Shown here one piece after another: positions 16,094-24,447 of a DNA stretch of 64,000 bases. The DNA lies in assembly GCF_001639105.2 (NCBI RefSeq), contig NZ_CP028905.1, positions 200,467-264,466 of the forward strand, in the 5' to 3' direction. The notes under the pieces were generated by a model that saw nothing but the letters and a program-made list of their open reading frames with translations, ran no database searches and had not been told where the DNA came from. A program made the position numbers and the translations under genes. Position 1 is the first letter of the stretch. Each line of letters starts with the position of its first letter. Source of the stretch: Azospirillum humicireducens (GTDB taxonomy: Bacteria; Pseudomonadota; Alphaproteobacteria; Azospirillales; Azospirillaceae).

Positions 16094-18766
16094 TCAGCTC
16101 ACTCCGGCGGCCGCCAGCATGCCGTCGGCGGGAGCCGGCCCCGCCGCGCGGACGGTGGACGGTACGGGACTCAAGGCTCGGCCTTCCTGCCGGCCATATA
16201 GGACGTAATGCCGCATCGCCGCCGTCAGGTCGCCCCCGGTGGCCGCGGCCACATCGGCGTTGGCCGCCAGATAGGAGGAGGCGTTGAAGCCGGTCGTCCG
16301 CCCTTCCTTCCGGCCATGGGTCAGATAATGCAGTTCGGCCCGGGTGGCGTCGGTGCCGACGGCGGCGGCCACGTCGCCGTTGGCCGCCAGATAGGCGAGC
16401 GGGGTGAAGCTGACGGTCCGGCCCTCGCTCCGACCGTTGGCGATGTAATGGATTCCGGCACTCCTGCGGTCGGTGCCGAAGGCATCGGCGAGGTCGCCGT
16501 AGGAGGCGATGTAGGCCAGCGGGTCGAAGCTGACGGTCCGACCCTCGCGCCGGCCGCTGGCGATGTAATGGGCGGCGCCGGCACTGCCGTCGGTCCCGAA
16601 AGCATCGGCAAGGTCGCCGTAGGAGGCGATGTAGGCCAGAGGGTCGAAGCCGACCGTCCGGCCCTCGCTCCGGCCGTTGGCGATGTAATGGGCGGCACCG
16701 GCACTGCCGTCGGTCCCGAAGGCGGCGGCGAGGTCGCCGTAGGAGGCGATGTAGGCCAGAGGGTCGAAGCTGACCGTCCGGCCCTCGCTCCGGCCGTTGG
16801 CGATGTAATGGGCGGCGCCGGCCGCGGCGTCGGTGCCGAAGGCGGCCGACAGGTCGGCATAGGAGGCGATGTAGGCCAGCGGCGAGAAGGCCGGTCCCGA
16901 CGGGATCCCCGCACCGGGCGCGGGGATCCCCGGCACCGTCAGCGGCGCGCTGCCCATCCGCGCCCAGTCCAGCTCATGGATGCCGAGCTCCGCCGCGGCA
17001 CCGCTCCCGAGCCGGAAATCGCCGGCCGACGGGTCGACGAACAGGCCGGACGACAGCCTGTCGCCACCGTTCAGCCCGCGCACGCCCTGCAGCAGGTTGC
17101 CGGTGACGCTGTAGGAGCCGGGGGTCCAGAACTCCCAGTAATCCGCGCCGGTGGAGGAGGAGATGACGTTGCCGGTGACGCTGTTGTTGGTCAGCAGGCC
17201 GACGGCGCCGGCGCTCGGCACCCATTCCAGCCGGATGAAGCGTTCACGCGGGTTGGACAGGACGGCGAAGTTGTTGACGACGCTGTTGGCATCGCCGCCA
17301 TGGATGAAGACGCTGGCCCAGCCGGTGTTCTGGATGAAGTTGTCCTGGACGGTGACGCCGTTGGCCATGTCGTCCAGATAGATGCCGAAACTCTTGTGGC
17401 GGTCGAGCCAGCCCGACCCGTCGGTCGCCAGCCCGCCGACAGTGCGGATGTCGTTGCCGCGGATGATCGTGCGGGTGTCGAGGTTGGACCGCCCCAGCAT
17501 CTCGATGGCGCCGCCGTCGGCGGTCTCGGTCATCGTGTCGTAGAGGCGGTTGTATTCCACCACCGTGTCGGTGTTGACGGTGGCGCCGTCCCAGTTCTTG
17601 ATCGAGATGCCGTAGCGCGTGCTGTTGCGGATGTCGTTGCCAGAGATCAGCGTGCCGCTGGTGCCGTAGAGCTGGATGCCGGCGACGTCCTTCAGCACCT
17701 CGCCGATGCCGGCGATGCTGTTGGCGCTGACGCGGTTGCCGTTGCTGCCATAGGCGAGCTTGATGCCGCCCGCCCCCAGATGCTCCATCCGGTTGGCCTC
17801 GATCACGTTGCCGGACGATCCGGTCAGCGTCATCGCGGTGCCGGCATTGACGAAGCGGTTGCCGGCGATGCTGTTGGCGGACGCATTGGTCAGCGTCAGC
17901 GCCGAGCCGTCCCAGGTCGTATCGGCGAAGGTCAGCCCCTGCAGGGTGACGCCGCTTGCCCCGTTCAGCGACAGGAGCGTGCCCAGCCGCGCCACCACCG
18001 CGCCTTGGGACAGCAGCGCGCCGGGGTCCTGCGGCTTCACCACCAGCCGGCCGGTCTCGGCCTGCCAGGCGAACTCGCCGGCGTCGCGGATGAAGGCGTC
18101 GTCGTTCAGCAGACGATAGGTGCCGCCGCTGCGCAGGGCGTATTTCACCCCTTGCGTGAAGGTGACGGTCCGGCTGCCGGCATCGGTGGAGGCGACGCCG
18201 ACGATATTGTCGGACAGCCGCTCGGTGTCGAAGGTCTGGATCAGCGTGCCGGGCTGCACCCCGGCGGCCAGCACCGCCGCCATCGCCCCGTCGCCGGCGC
18301 CGACGCGCAGGCTGGTCCGGCTGGCGCCGCCGGAGGCCGCCTCCAGCACCGACCAGCCGGAGCGGGGATCGCCGGCGTTCCAGTCGCCGGTCCGCGCCAC
18401 CGTCTGCCGCACCCCGCCGATCGAGAGGTCCAGCCCCGTCGCGGAGGTCGCCGCGGCATAGAGCCCGCCACCGATGGCGGTGAAGCCGCCGACCCGCTCG
18501 CCGCCGCTGAAGACCGGCGTCTCGCCAGGATAGGCCATGATGCGGACGCCGTTGTCGGCCCCGGTCAGCGTCACCGTGCGCGCCATCGCATAGGTGCCGC
18601 CGCGCACATAGGTGTCGCGGATGCCGGTCGCCCGCATCGCGCCCTGCGCGCGTTCCAGCGTGGCGAAGGGGCCGTCGGTCCCGTCGGCATTGGGGGCCGC
18701 CAAACGCCCCGACCAGGAATCGTTGCCGTTGGTCGCGACGTAGAAAGCCTGCTGCGTGTCTGTCAT
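16094..18766 (-). CDS. Secreted right-handed beta-helix protein with six C-terminal 40-residue repeats
   Basis: About 890 residues. The N-terminus FYVATNGNDSWSGRLAAPNADGTDGPFATLERAQ is the classic lead-in of extracellular parallel beta-helix proteins of the pectate-lyase or alginate-epimerase fold. Residues about 270-560 contain helix coils (NSIAGNRFVNAGTAMTLTG, NVIEANRMEHLGAGGIKL, NRVSANSIAGIGEV). Residues about 627-866 are six tandem 40-mers of the form FDPLAYIASYGDLAxAFGTDxxAGAAHYIANGRSEGRTVx. There is no N-terminal signal peptide, so type I secretion is probable. Substrate unknown; polysaccharide lyase, epimerase or glycan binding are all possible. Start at ATG rather than an upstream TTG. 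Its 3' end abuts a transposase remnant. Confidence 0.85.
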   Translation of the reverse strand: MTDTQQAFYVATNGNDSWSGRLAAPNADGTDGPFATLERAQGAMRATGIRDTYVRGGTYAMARTVTLTGADNGVRIMAYPGETPVFSGGERVGGFTAIGGGLYAAATSATGLDLSIGGVRQTVARTGDWNAGDPRSGWSVLEAASGGASRTSLRVGAGDGAMAAVLAAGVQPGTLIQTFDTERLSDNIVGVASTDAGSRTVTFTQGVKYALRSGGTYRLLNDDAFIRDAGEFAWQAETGRLVVKPQDPGALLSQGAVVARLGTLLSLNGASGVTLQGLTFADTTWDGSALTLTNASANSIAGNRFVNAGTAMTLTGSSGNVIEANRMEHLGAGGIKLAYGSNGNRVSANSIAGIGEVLKDVAGIQLYGTSGTLISGNDIRNSTRYGISIKNWDGATVNTDTVVEYNRLYDTMTETADGGAIEMLGRSNLDTRTIIRGNDIRTVGGLATDGSGWLDRHKSFGIYLDDMANGVTVQDNFIQNTGWASVFIHGGDANSVVNNFAVLSNPRERFIRLEWVPSAGAVGLLTNNSVTGNVISSSTGADYWEFWTPGSYSVTGNLLQGVRGLNGGDRLSSGLFVDPSAGDFRLGSGAAAELGIHELDWARMGSAPLTVPGIPAPGAGIPSGPAFSPLAYIASYADLSAAFGTDAAAGAAHYIANGRSEGRTVSFDPLAYIASYGDLAAAFGTDGSAGAAHYIANGRSEGRTVGFDPLAYIASYGDLADAFGTDGSAGAAHYIASGRREGRTVSFDPLAYIASYGDLADAFGTDRRSAGIHYIANGRSEGRTVSFTPLAYLAANGDVAAAVGTDATRAELHYLTHGRKEGRTTGFNASSYLAANADVAAATGGDLTAAMRHYVLYGRQEGRALSPVPSTVRAAGPAPADGMLAAAGVS
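16169..16888. repeat. Six tandem 120-bp coding repeats
   Basis: Exact 120-bp periodicity: the decamer CGATGTAATG recurs at 16441, 16561, 16681 and 16801. The four N-terminal units are nearly identical at the DNA level; the two C-terminal ones have diverged. Each unit encodes one 40-residue repeat of the beta-helix protein. Near identity argues for recent duplication or gene conversion, and copy number may vary between strains. Confidence 0.9.
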
Positions 18767-18877
18767 TGCCGGATTGCCTTGCCGATACAGGGCAATCTCA
18801 CGGCGCAAATACTTAATAAGGAGGTAGTCTCACCCTTTCGGAGCTATCCTTTCGTACGGAAATCCCGTGTTCATTTC

Positions 18878-18909
18878 GTGACAACGACACCAAGGCAGGC
18901 AGTTGTCAC
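18878..18909. promoter_or_regulatory. Inverted repeat upstream of the beta-helix gene
   Basis: GTGACAAC (18878-18885) is mirrored by GTTGTCAC (18902-18909). It lies between the 3' end of the M23 gene and the start of the beta-helix gene on the minus strand, so it may be an operator for the latter or a weak terminator for the former. No run of T follows. Confidence 0.35.
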
Positions 18910-18956
18910 TTGCCACAGCCTTGCCGTTGTCTTGACCGCCTCCGGCTCAACCCTGT

Positions 18957-20012
18957 TCAGCGCAGCTCCACCCGCCGTTCTTCCCGCAGCACCGTCTCGT
19001 CGCCATGGCGGAGCGTCACCGTCACCCGGTAGGGACCGGGCGCCCAGGGGCCGGAGGCGGGCTTCTTCACCTCGGTACCGAAGAACAGCACGGCCAGCGG
19101 GCGCGGCACCGCCCCTTCGCTGCGGAGCAGGCGGCGGCCGTCGGGACCGCTCACCTCCAGCGTCACCCGGTCGCCCAGCCGCCCGCCCATCAGCTCCGCC
19201 CACACGCCCAGCGTCGGCGTGCCGGCCGGCAGTGGCTTGCCGCCATAACCGCCGTCCCGCGCCACCTCAGCCTTCGGCGCCTCGGGCGCCAGACCGGCGC
19301 CGAGCAGGGCGCTCGGCCGGTAGGCGAGCGTCCGGCGCGCCTCGGCGCTCCACAGCGTGTCCGGGGGGAGGGCTTCTCCGCCGGCCGGGACGGTGCAGGA
19401 CGCCGCCCCGCCGCCGCCGGCCTCCCTGCCCGTATAGGGATCGAGCGTACGGCCGTCATGGCGGATGCCGAAATCGACATGGGGGAACTCGGTGTTGCCG
19501 GACAGGCCGATCTGGCCCAACGGCGTACCCGCCTCCACCCGGTCGCCCGGCCTGACCGCGATGCTGCCGCGCTTCAGATGGCTGTACTGGGTTTCCCAGC
19601 CGTCGCCATGGTCGACCACCACCGCATTGCCGGCCTCCCGCCCGGCGGGAGAGCCGCCGGCCTGCCGGATGCTGACATCCTCCATGCCGTCACGCACGCG
19701 GGCGACCGTGCCGGGAGCCGCCGCCACCACCGCCACGCCGCGCCGCATCGCCTCCAGGTCGGGCAGGCGGAAATCCGTCCCCTTGTGTCCGTCATAGGTC
19801 AGGCGCCCGCAGGCGAAGTCCTGCATCCCCGGCCCCGGATCGGTGTCGACATAATTCTGGACGAAGCAGTCCGCGCCGATCCGGCAGCGGACCGGCAGTT
19901 CCAGCGCCGGCGCCCCGGCTGGGAAACGGCCGGCAGGCGGCTGGGCGGATGCCGCGGACGGCAGGAACAGCAGGGCGGCGACCCCCCAGCAGTATTGGAC
20001 CGGCACCCTCAT
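18957..20012 (-). CDS. M23/LytM-family peptidase-like protein, secreted
   Basis: A 351-residue exported protein with a signal peptide (MRVPVQYCWGVAALLFLPSAASA). The LytM core is visible: GHKGTDFRLP (first zinc-ligand His and Asp), VVDHGDGWETQYSHLKRGS, VEAGTPLGQIGLSGNTEFPHVDFGIR. In canonical members the last block reads HxH; here it is HVD, so one histidine of the active-site pair is replaced by aspartate and activity is uncertain. A C-terminal beta-rich extension (about 250-351) resembles an Ig-like or filamin-like binding domain. GAGGAG 5 nt before the ATG supports the start. It would act on peptidoglycan in the periplasm or serve as a cell-wall-binding activator. Confidence 0.85.
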   Translation of the reverse strand: MRVPVQYCWGVAALLFLPSAASAQPPAGRFPAGAPALELPVRCRIGADCFVQNYVDTDPGPGMQDFACGRLTYDGHKGTDFRLPDLEAMRRGVAVVAAAPGTVARVRDGMEDVSIRQAGGSPAGREAGNAVVVDHGDGWETQYSHLKRGSIAVRPGDRVEAGTPLGQIGLSGNTEFPHVDFGIRHDGRTLDPYTGREAGGGGAASCTVPAGGEALPPDTLWSAEARRTLAYRPSALLGAGLAPEAPKAEVARDGGYGGKPLPAGTPTLGVWAELMGGRLGDRVTLEVSGPDGRRLLRSEGAVPRPLAVLFFGTEVKKPASGPWAPGPYRVTVTLRHGDETVLREERRVELR

Positions 20013-20183
20013 CCAGACTCCTCGCACGGCACTGCTCCCTCTTGCCCGACCTTCACCCAACAGGTGGGGCGCCGGACGGGGGAGACCAGAGTCATGCCGC
20101 ATGCCCCGTTTATGCGACAACGCATAAGGGAACGGATCCGGGAGCCGGCGATCTTCCCGCTCCAGCAGTCCGGCGCCGGGGTG

Positions 20184-20804
20184 TCAGGCCGCGACGCGGC
20201 GCGGACGCTGAAATTCGGCCCTCGCCCGTTCCACCGCGCCATGCACCGCACACTCTTCAACATGATCGTTGATGAGCCCCATCGCCTGCATGAAGGAATA
20301 GACGGTCGTCGGACCGACGAAGGACCAGCCCCGCTTCTTCAGGTCCTTCGACAGGGCGACCGACGCCCGGGAACTGGAGGCGGTCTGCGGCGGTGCGCAC
20401 TCGTCAGACGACGGCTCGAAGCTCCAGACATAGGCGGCCAGCGATCCTTCCCGTTCCACCAGTTCCCGCAAGCGCCGGGCATTGTTGACGACCGCCTCGA
20501 TCTTGCCGCGGTGACGGACGATGCCCACGTTCGTCATCAGGCGTTCGACATCGGCCTGGGTGAAGGCGGCGATCCGTTCGAAATCGAACCCCTCGAACGC
20601 AGCGCGGAAATTCTCCCGCTTGGCGAGGATGGTGCGCCAGCTCAAACCGGACTGGAAGCCCTCCAGACACAGCTTCTCGAACAGGCGGCGGTCGTCGCCG
20701 ACGGGAAATCCCCATTCGGAGTCGTGATAGGCGAAGAATTCGGGCGCCGCCGCGCACCAGCGGCACCGCGGCCTGCCATCCGGCCCGGGAACCGTCGTGC
20801 TCAT
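20184..20804 (-). CDS. tag: DNA-3-methyladenine glycosylase I
   Basis: Cytosolic base-excision repair enzyme of 206 residues that removes 3-methyladenine. Zinc-site residues of the Tag family are present: a cysteine in RCRWC near the N-terminus, His27 in FFAYHDSEWG, and the late His/Cys in NDHVEECAVH. The HhH-fold signatures GFQSGLSWRTILAKRENFRAAF and the Tag motif GWSFVGPTTVYSFMQAMGLINDH are clear. The ATG overlaps the stop of the YciI-like gene (ATGA), so it belongs to a TetR-YciI-Tag operon. Length agrees with the family. Confidence 0.95.
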   Translation of the reverse strand: MSTTVPGPDGRPRCRWCAAAPEFFAYHDSEWGFPVGDDRRLFEKLCLEGFQSGLSWRTILAKRENFRAAFEGFDFERIAAFTQADVERLMTNVGIVRHRGKIEAVVNNARRLRELVEREGSLAAYVWSFEPSSDECAPPQTASSSRASVALSKDLKKRGWSFVGPTTVYSFMQAMGLINDHVEECAVHGAVERARAEFQRPRRVAA

Positions 20805-21094
20805 CGGCCGCCCCGCAGGAAGGCCAGGCGGTCGTCGACACGGCCGGGCGCGATTTCCAGGATGTCCGCCTCGACGACCTGCTCCGCCACGAAGGGATCC
20901 TCCCGCAGACGCGCGTCGAGATCGCCGCGCGAAAGGCCATGCGCGAGAACGGCACCGCCGGCACCGGCGGGAAGGCTGCCGGCCAGCAGGAAGACGCCGT
21001 CTTCGAAGCCGCGCCGGATCCAGGCGTTGTGCCCGTCCATATGTCCGGCGGCCTGCGCCCTGTTTGCGGAAAATCTGAGCATGACGACGAACAT
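20801..21094 (-). CDS. YCII-related small protein
   Basis: 97-residue alpha/beta ferredoxin-like protein of the YciI family (MFVVMLRFSANRAQAAGHMDGHNAWIRRGFEDGVFLLAGSLP..GGAVLAHG, then DPFVAEQVVEADILEIAPGRVDDRL). The histidine of HMDGHNAWI and the aspartate of the DPF motif match the conserved family positions. Function of such proteins is mostly unknown; a detoxification or dehalogenase-like role has been proposed for some. It sits between the TetR gene and tag with tight spacing, so all three probably form one operon. Confidence 0.85.
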   Translation of the reverse strand: MFVVMLRFSANRAQAAGHMDGHNAWIRRGFEDGVFLLAGSLPAGAGGAVLAHGLSRGDLDARLREDPFVAEQVVEADILEIAPGRVDDRLAFLRGGR

Positions 21095-21108
21095 GCGGAA
21101 CGGCTCCG

Positions 21109-21714
21109 TCAGGGGGGAGGGGAGGAAAGGGGGGCGCGCCGGCCCGCCCCGGAACGCTGCGCCTCCGCCCAGGCGCACATGTCCTCGACCTCGCGCTGGA
21201 TGAAGGCATCGTCGCGGAAGGCCGTCGCAAGGGTCGCGACGCCCTGGCTCCGCATCAGGATATGCATCGCAAGCGCATCGGCGTCGGCGTCGCGTCCAAG
21301 TGCCGCGAACTGGCGGGCCAGCCAGCCGCGGAACAGGGCGAAGAGCTTGGCAGCGTCCTCTTTGGCGACGTGATCGAGTTTGGACAGCTCGTTGCAGAGC
21401 GTGCCGACCGGACAGCCGTGCTGCATGATCTTCGCCCGGTTCATGACCAGGATGTGGATGAAGCTGCGGATGCGCTCCGCCGGATCGTCGGTCCCGGCCT
21501 CCCAGGCCTCCAGCATCCTGGCGGTGTTGATCAGGCGCAGGGCGATCACCGCATCCAGAATCTCGTCCTTCGTCTTGAAGTGATAATAGAAGTTGCCGCG
21601 GGACAAGCGGACGGCCGCGGCGATGTCGGCAAAGGACGTCGCTTCGAAACCCTGCTCATAGAAGAGCCGGTCGGCAGCCTCCACGATCCGCTGGCGTGTG
21701 CCTGCTGCGCCCAT
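21109..21714 (-). CDS. TetR-family transcriptional regulator
   Basis: 201-residue repressor. The N-terminal helix-turn-helix is clear (TRQRIVEAADRLFYEQGFEATSFADIAAAVRLSRGNFYYHFKTKDEIL). The C-terminal ligand domain has two cysteines in MQHGCPVGTLCNELSKLDH, a pattern seen in TetR regulators that respond to electrophiles or thiol-reactive compounds, though this is only suggestive. The start is an ATG with GGAGAAG just upstream. A palindrome in the gap before the divergent subtilase gene is the likely operator. It leads the YciI-tag genes and presumably autoregulates them. Confidence 0.9.
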   Translation of the reverse strand: MGAAGTRQRIVEAADRLFYEQGFEATSFADIAAAVRLSRGNFYYHFKTKDEILDAVIALRLINTARMLEAWEAGTDDPAERIRSFIHILVMNRAKIMQHGCPVGTLCNELSKLDHVAKEDAAKLFALFRGWLARQFAALGRDADADALAMHILMRSQGVATLATAFRDDAFIQREVEDMCAWAEAQRSGAGRRAPLSSPPP

Positions 21715-21819
21715 CGTCTTCTCCCCACGCCAGTGTGCGGCCTGTCCCACCGCTTCGAATGAGCGGCCTGGCCCTCGGGCCCGGCCACCTATTGGGTCAA
21801 CCGACATGGGAATTTCTAG

Positions 21820-21839
21820 GACGTTTGTCCGACAAAGTC
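21820..21839. promoter_or_regulatory. Putative TetR operator
   Basis: The sequence TTTGTCCGACAAA (21824-21836) is a dyad with one central base, flanked by GAC..GTC that extends the symmetry. It lies about 110 nt upstream of both the TetR start and the divergent subtilase start, as expected for a TetR-family binding site overlapping divergent promoters. Confidence 0.6.
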
Positions 21840-21946
21840 AATCGGTCCCCAAAACCGCCCCGTCCTTATCATCCGAAGGCCACACCGCCCGCCGCCATAC
21901 TCCATTCCGCATCTTTCATCGACGGCGGACAGCGGGGACCGACAGC

Positions 21947-23380
21947 ATGGCGAACAGCATCCATACCGGCAGCGGCGGGACGGTCGTCGTCATCGACAGC
22001 GGTTGGTCGCCGACCTGGGAGACGGCCGCCTCCGTGGTCTACCAGCACGACTACGCCGACAATGACGGCGACGCGCGCAACCCCGCCGCCGACACCCATG
22101 GCGCCCTGGTGGCCTCCCGCATCCTGTCGCAAGCGCCGGACGTCGGCATCATCGCGCTGAAGGTGATGCAGGACGGCTCCACCACCGCATCGGGGGCGGT
22201 GATCGAGCAGGCTCTGCAATGGGTCGTCGCCCATGCGTCGGACCACAATGTCGTCGGCGTCAACCTGTCGCTGGCCGGCGGCTCCGCCTCGTCGGAGATG
22301 ACGACCATCCTGTCGGACGAGCTGGCGAGCCTCGCCGCCAAGCGGGTGCTGGTGTCGGCCGCCGCCGGCAATGCCGGACAGAACGGGACGGCGACCGACG
22401 TGTCCTATTTCGCCGCAGACCACAACACGATCTGCGTCAGCGCCTCCACCGGCGACGGGACGCTGCCGGGCTGGGCCCAGCGCAATCCGGGCATCACCGA
22501 CCTGTGCGCCGACGGCACCGACATCCGGCTGACCGATCTGGCCGGGCGGACGGTGACGGCCAACGGCTCCTCCTTCGCCGCCCCGACGGTGACCGCCGCG
22601 GTCGCCCTCGCCCAGCAGGAGGCTCTGGCGCTGCGCGGCAGCGCCCTGAGCCAGGACGAGTTCCTGTCACTGGCGAAGCAGACCGGGACGCCGGTCGGCG
22701 CCACCGGCTACACCGACCTGAACGCCCAGGCGCTGCTGGCGAAGATCGGCGAGACCTACGGCGCGCCGGAGACGCCAGGCACCGGGACGGACGCGACCGC
22801 GACCGCCGCCATCCTGGTCAACGCCAAGGGCACGGCCGCCGCCGGGGTCAACGCCCACTTCACCCTGCTGGTCGACGGCCAGGCCGTCGGCGGCGCCACC
22901 GTCGGCAGCGCGGCGAAGACCTACGCCTTCACCGCCGGCGTGTCGGCCGACAGCGCCCACACGGTGCAGATCCGCTACGACAATGACGGCTTCGCCGGCG
23001 GCCAGGACCGCAACCTGTTCGTCGACAGCGTCACCGTGAACGGCCGCAGCTATGCCGCCACCGACGCCGCGGTGACCTACGACAAGGGCGCGCCCGACGG
23101 GCGCGACGTGGTCGAGGGCCAGAGCGGGATGTGGTGGAACGGCACGCTGGTGGTCGCCGCCGACAAGAGCCTGTTCGGTGCGCAGCCCCCGTCCCAGGCG
23201 CAGGTGGCGGAGCTTCAGGCCGGCGACCTGCTGGGCCACGCCGTGTCGGCCGATGCGGCGTGGCACGGAATCGCCGACAGCATGGCCGCCTGGATGCCGG
23301 AGACGGTCTCCGGCTTCGAGAACGCCGCCCATGGCCTGCACGCCTGGTGCGAGACCCACGATCCGGCGTCATCGCCTTGA
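21947..23380 (+). CDS. Subtilisin-like (S8) protease with C-terminal CBM60-type module
   Basis: About 477 residues. Residues 10-250 form the subtilase domain with the full triad: Asp17 (VVVIDSGWS), His51 (ADTHGALVASRIL), Ser209 (NGSSFAAPTVTAA) and the oxyanion Asn142 (AAAGNAG). Residues about 265-365 (ILVNAKGTAAAGVNAHFTLLVDG..VQIRYDNDGFAGGQDRNLFVDSVTVNG) match the calcium-dependent xylan-binding CBM36/CBM60 type. The last 110 residues are an unassigned tail. The chain starts directly with the catalytic domain: there is no signal peptide or pro-region, consistent with type I secretion. Earlier in-frame ATGs encode low-complexity arginine-rich sequence and are rejected. Probably extracellular, cutting proteins in a glycan matrix. 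Confidence 0.88.
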   Translation: MANSIHTGSGGTVVVIDSGWSPTWETAASVVYQHDYADNDGDARNPAADTHGALVASRILSQAPDVGIIALKVMQDGSTTASGAVIEQALQWVVAHASDHNVVGVNLSLAGGSASSEMTTILSDELASLAAKRVLVSAAAGNAGQNGTATDVSYFAADHNTICVSASTGDGTLPGWAQRNPGITDLCADGTDIRLTDLAGRTVTANGSSFAAPTVTAAVALAQQEALALRGSALSQDEFLSLAKQTGTPVGATGYTDLNAQALLAKIGETYGAPETPGTGTDATATAAILVNAKGTAAAGVNAHFTLLVDGQAVGGATVGSAAKTYAFTAGVSADSAHTVQIRYDNDGFAGGQDRNLFVDSVTVNGRSYAATDAAVTYDKGAPDGRDVVEGQSGMWWNGTLVVAADKSLFGAQPPSQAQVAELQAGDLLGHAVSADAAWHGIADSMAAWMPETVSGFENAAHGLHAWCETHDPASSP

Positions 23381-23457
23381 CACTCTTCCGCGCTCTCCCG
23401 ATGGTCCCGCCCGGTCCACGGCTTTTCCTGGACCGGATGCGGTGCTTGGGAGTAGGC

Positions 23458-24447
23458 ATGCAGGACAGCCGGACCAGCGGGACCGGCGCCGTTTTCCCCC
23501 TTCGCCGGACACAAGACGCCTTGTCGCCGATCTCACAGCTCCTGCGCCTTCTGCTCCTGCTGCTGACGCCCTTGTGGCTGTCGCTGGCGGTGGAAGGTCT
23601 GGGCCTGTACGGGACGATGCCGTCGCTGATGTCCAACTGGCGCCGCGCCTCGGACGTCAACACCACCACGGCACAGCCGACCGGCTGGCGGGAGCGCGCC
23701 TATCTGGCCGCCAACCCCGACGTCGCCGCCGCCGTCCGCAACGGACAGATCTCCAGCGGCTACGTCCACTATGTCCAGCAGGGCCGCGCGGAAGGCCGCA
23801 GCGGCGGCTTCGTTGAGACGGTCAGGAAGCCGCCGGCGGAAGCCCAGCCGGCCACGGCCCAACCGACTGCCGCGCCAGCAGGCCCGGCCCAAACAGCCCC
23901 GGCTCCCCCGCTGCCGGCGGCGAAGCCCGAACCGCAGGGCGGCGCGCCAGCCCTGCGGACGGAACCGGCGGCCGAGTTCCCGCGCCCCGGCGTCAAGCCG
24001 GTCCCCGACGCGCCCGCCCGCCCGACCCCGATCCAGGCCGTGGCAAGCACGACGGCCCCCCGCCATGTGGAGCGCATCCGCACCGCCAATGGCGGCGACG
24101 GGCTGCGCGTCGTGCTCGACCTCGACCAGGACCCGCGCTTCGAGACGCCGGTGCGCCGCCCCGACGGCCGGCTGGAGGTGACGCTTCCCGGCACGCTGTG
24201 GCGGGCCCCGCCGTCCGGACGCCTGCCGGCGACGGCGCTCGGCTACCGGGCGGACCGCACCGGCACCGGCACCCGCCTGCTGTTCAGCGACGAGAATGGC
24301 GGAACCGACGGCAAGGGCGATGGCAAAGGAGAAGCGGTTCGGCTGCTCGCCGTTTCGACCCTGCCCCCCGACAAGGAACGGGGCCACCGGCTGGTGATCG
24401 ACCTGGCGCTGCCCTCCATGACGAAGGCCGACCGCAAGGCCCGCTAA
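23458..24447 (+). CDS. Membrane-anchored AMIN-domain protein with one 40-residue repeat
   Basis: About 329 residues. A single N-terminal membrane segment (LLRLLLLLLTPLWLSLAVEGL) is followed by one copy of the repeat also found in the beta-helix and RTX proteins (RAYLAANPDVAAAVRNGQISSGYVHYVQQGRAEGRS, about residues 81-116). Then comes a long proline/alanine-rich linker and a C-terminal AMIN-like domain (VERIRTANGGDGLRVVLDLDQDPRFE..LRLLAVST..HRLVIDLAL) of the peptidoglycan-targeting type seen in AmiC and PilQ. GGGAG lies 5 nt before the chosen ATG. It follows the subtilase gene on the same strand. A periplasmic tether or docking role is inferred. Confidence 0.75.
   Translation: MQDSRTSGTGAVFPLRRTQDALSPISQLLRLLLLLLTPLWLSLAVEGLGLYGTMPSLMSNWRRASDVNTTTAQPTGWRERAYLAANPDVAAAVRNGQISSGYVHYVQQGRAEGRSGGFVETVRKPPAEAQPATAQPTAAPAGPAQTAPAPPLPAAKPEPQGGAPALRTEPAAEFPRPGVKPVPDAPARPTPIQAVASTTAPRHVERIRTANGGDGLRVVLDLDQDPRFETPVRRPDGRLEVTLPGTLWRAPPSGRLPATALGYRADRTGTGTRLLFSDENGGTDGKGDGKGEAVRLLAVSTLPPDKERGHRLVIDLALPSMTKADRKAR

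Noticed and set aside
16169-16888. Regular 120-bp repeats considered as a CRISPR-like array
   Set aside because: No short repeat/variable spacer pattern; the whole unit is conserved and in coding frame.
16208-19555. Very long plus-strand open frame (1115 residues)
   Set aside because: Antisense of the beta-helix repeats and M23 gene; the high third-position GC keeps the reverse strand open. No protein-like domains.
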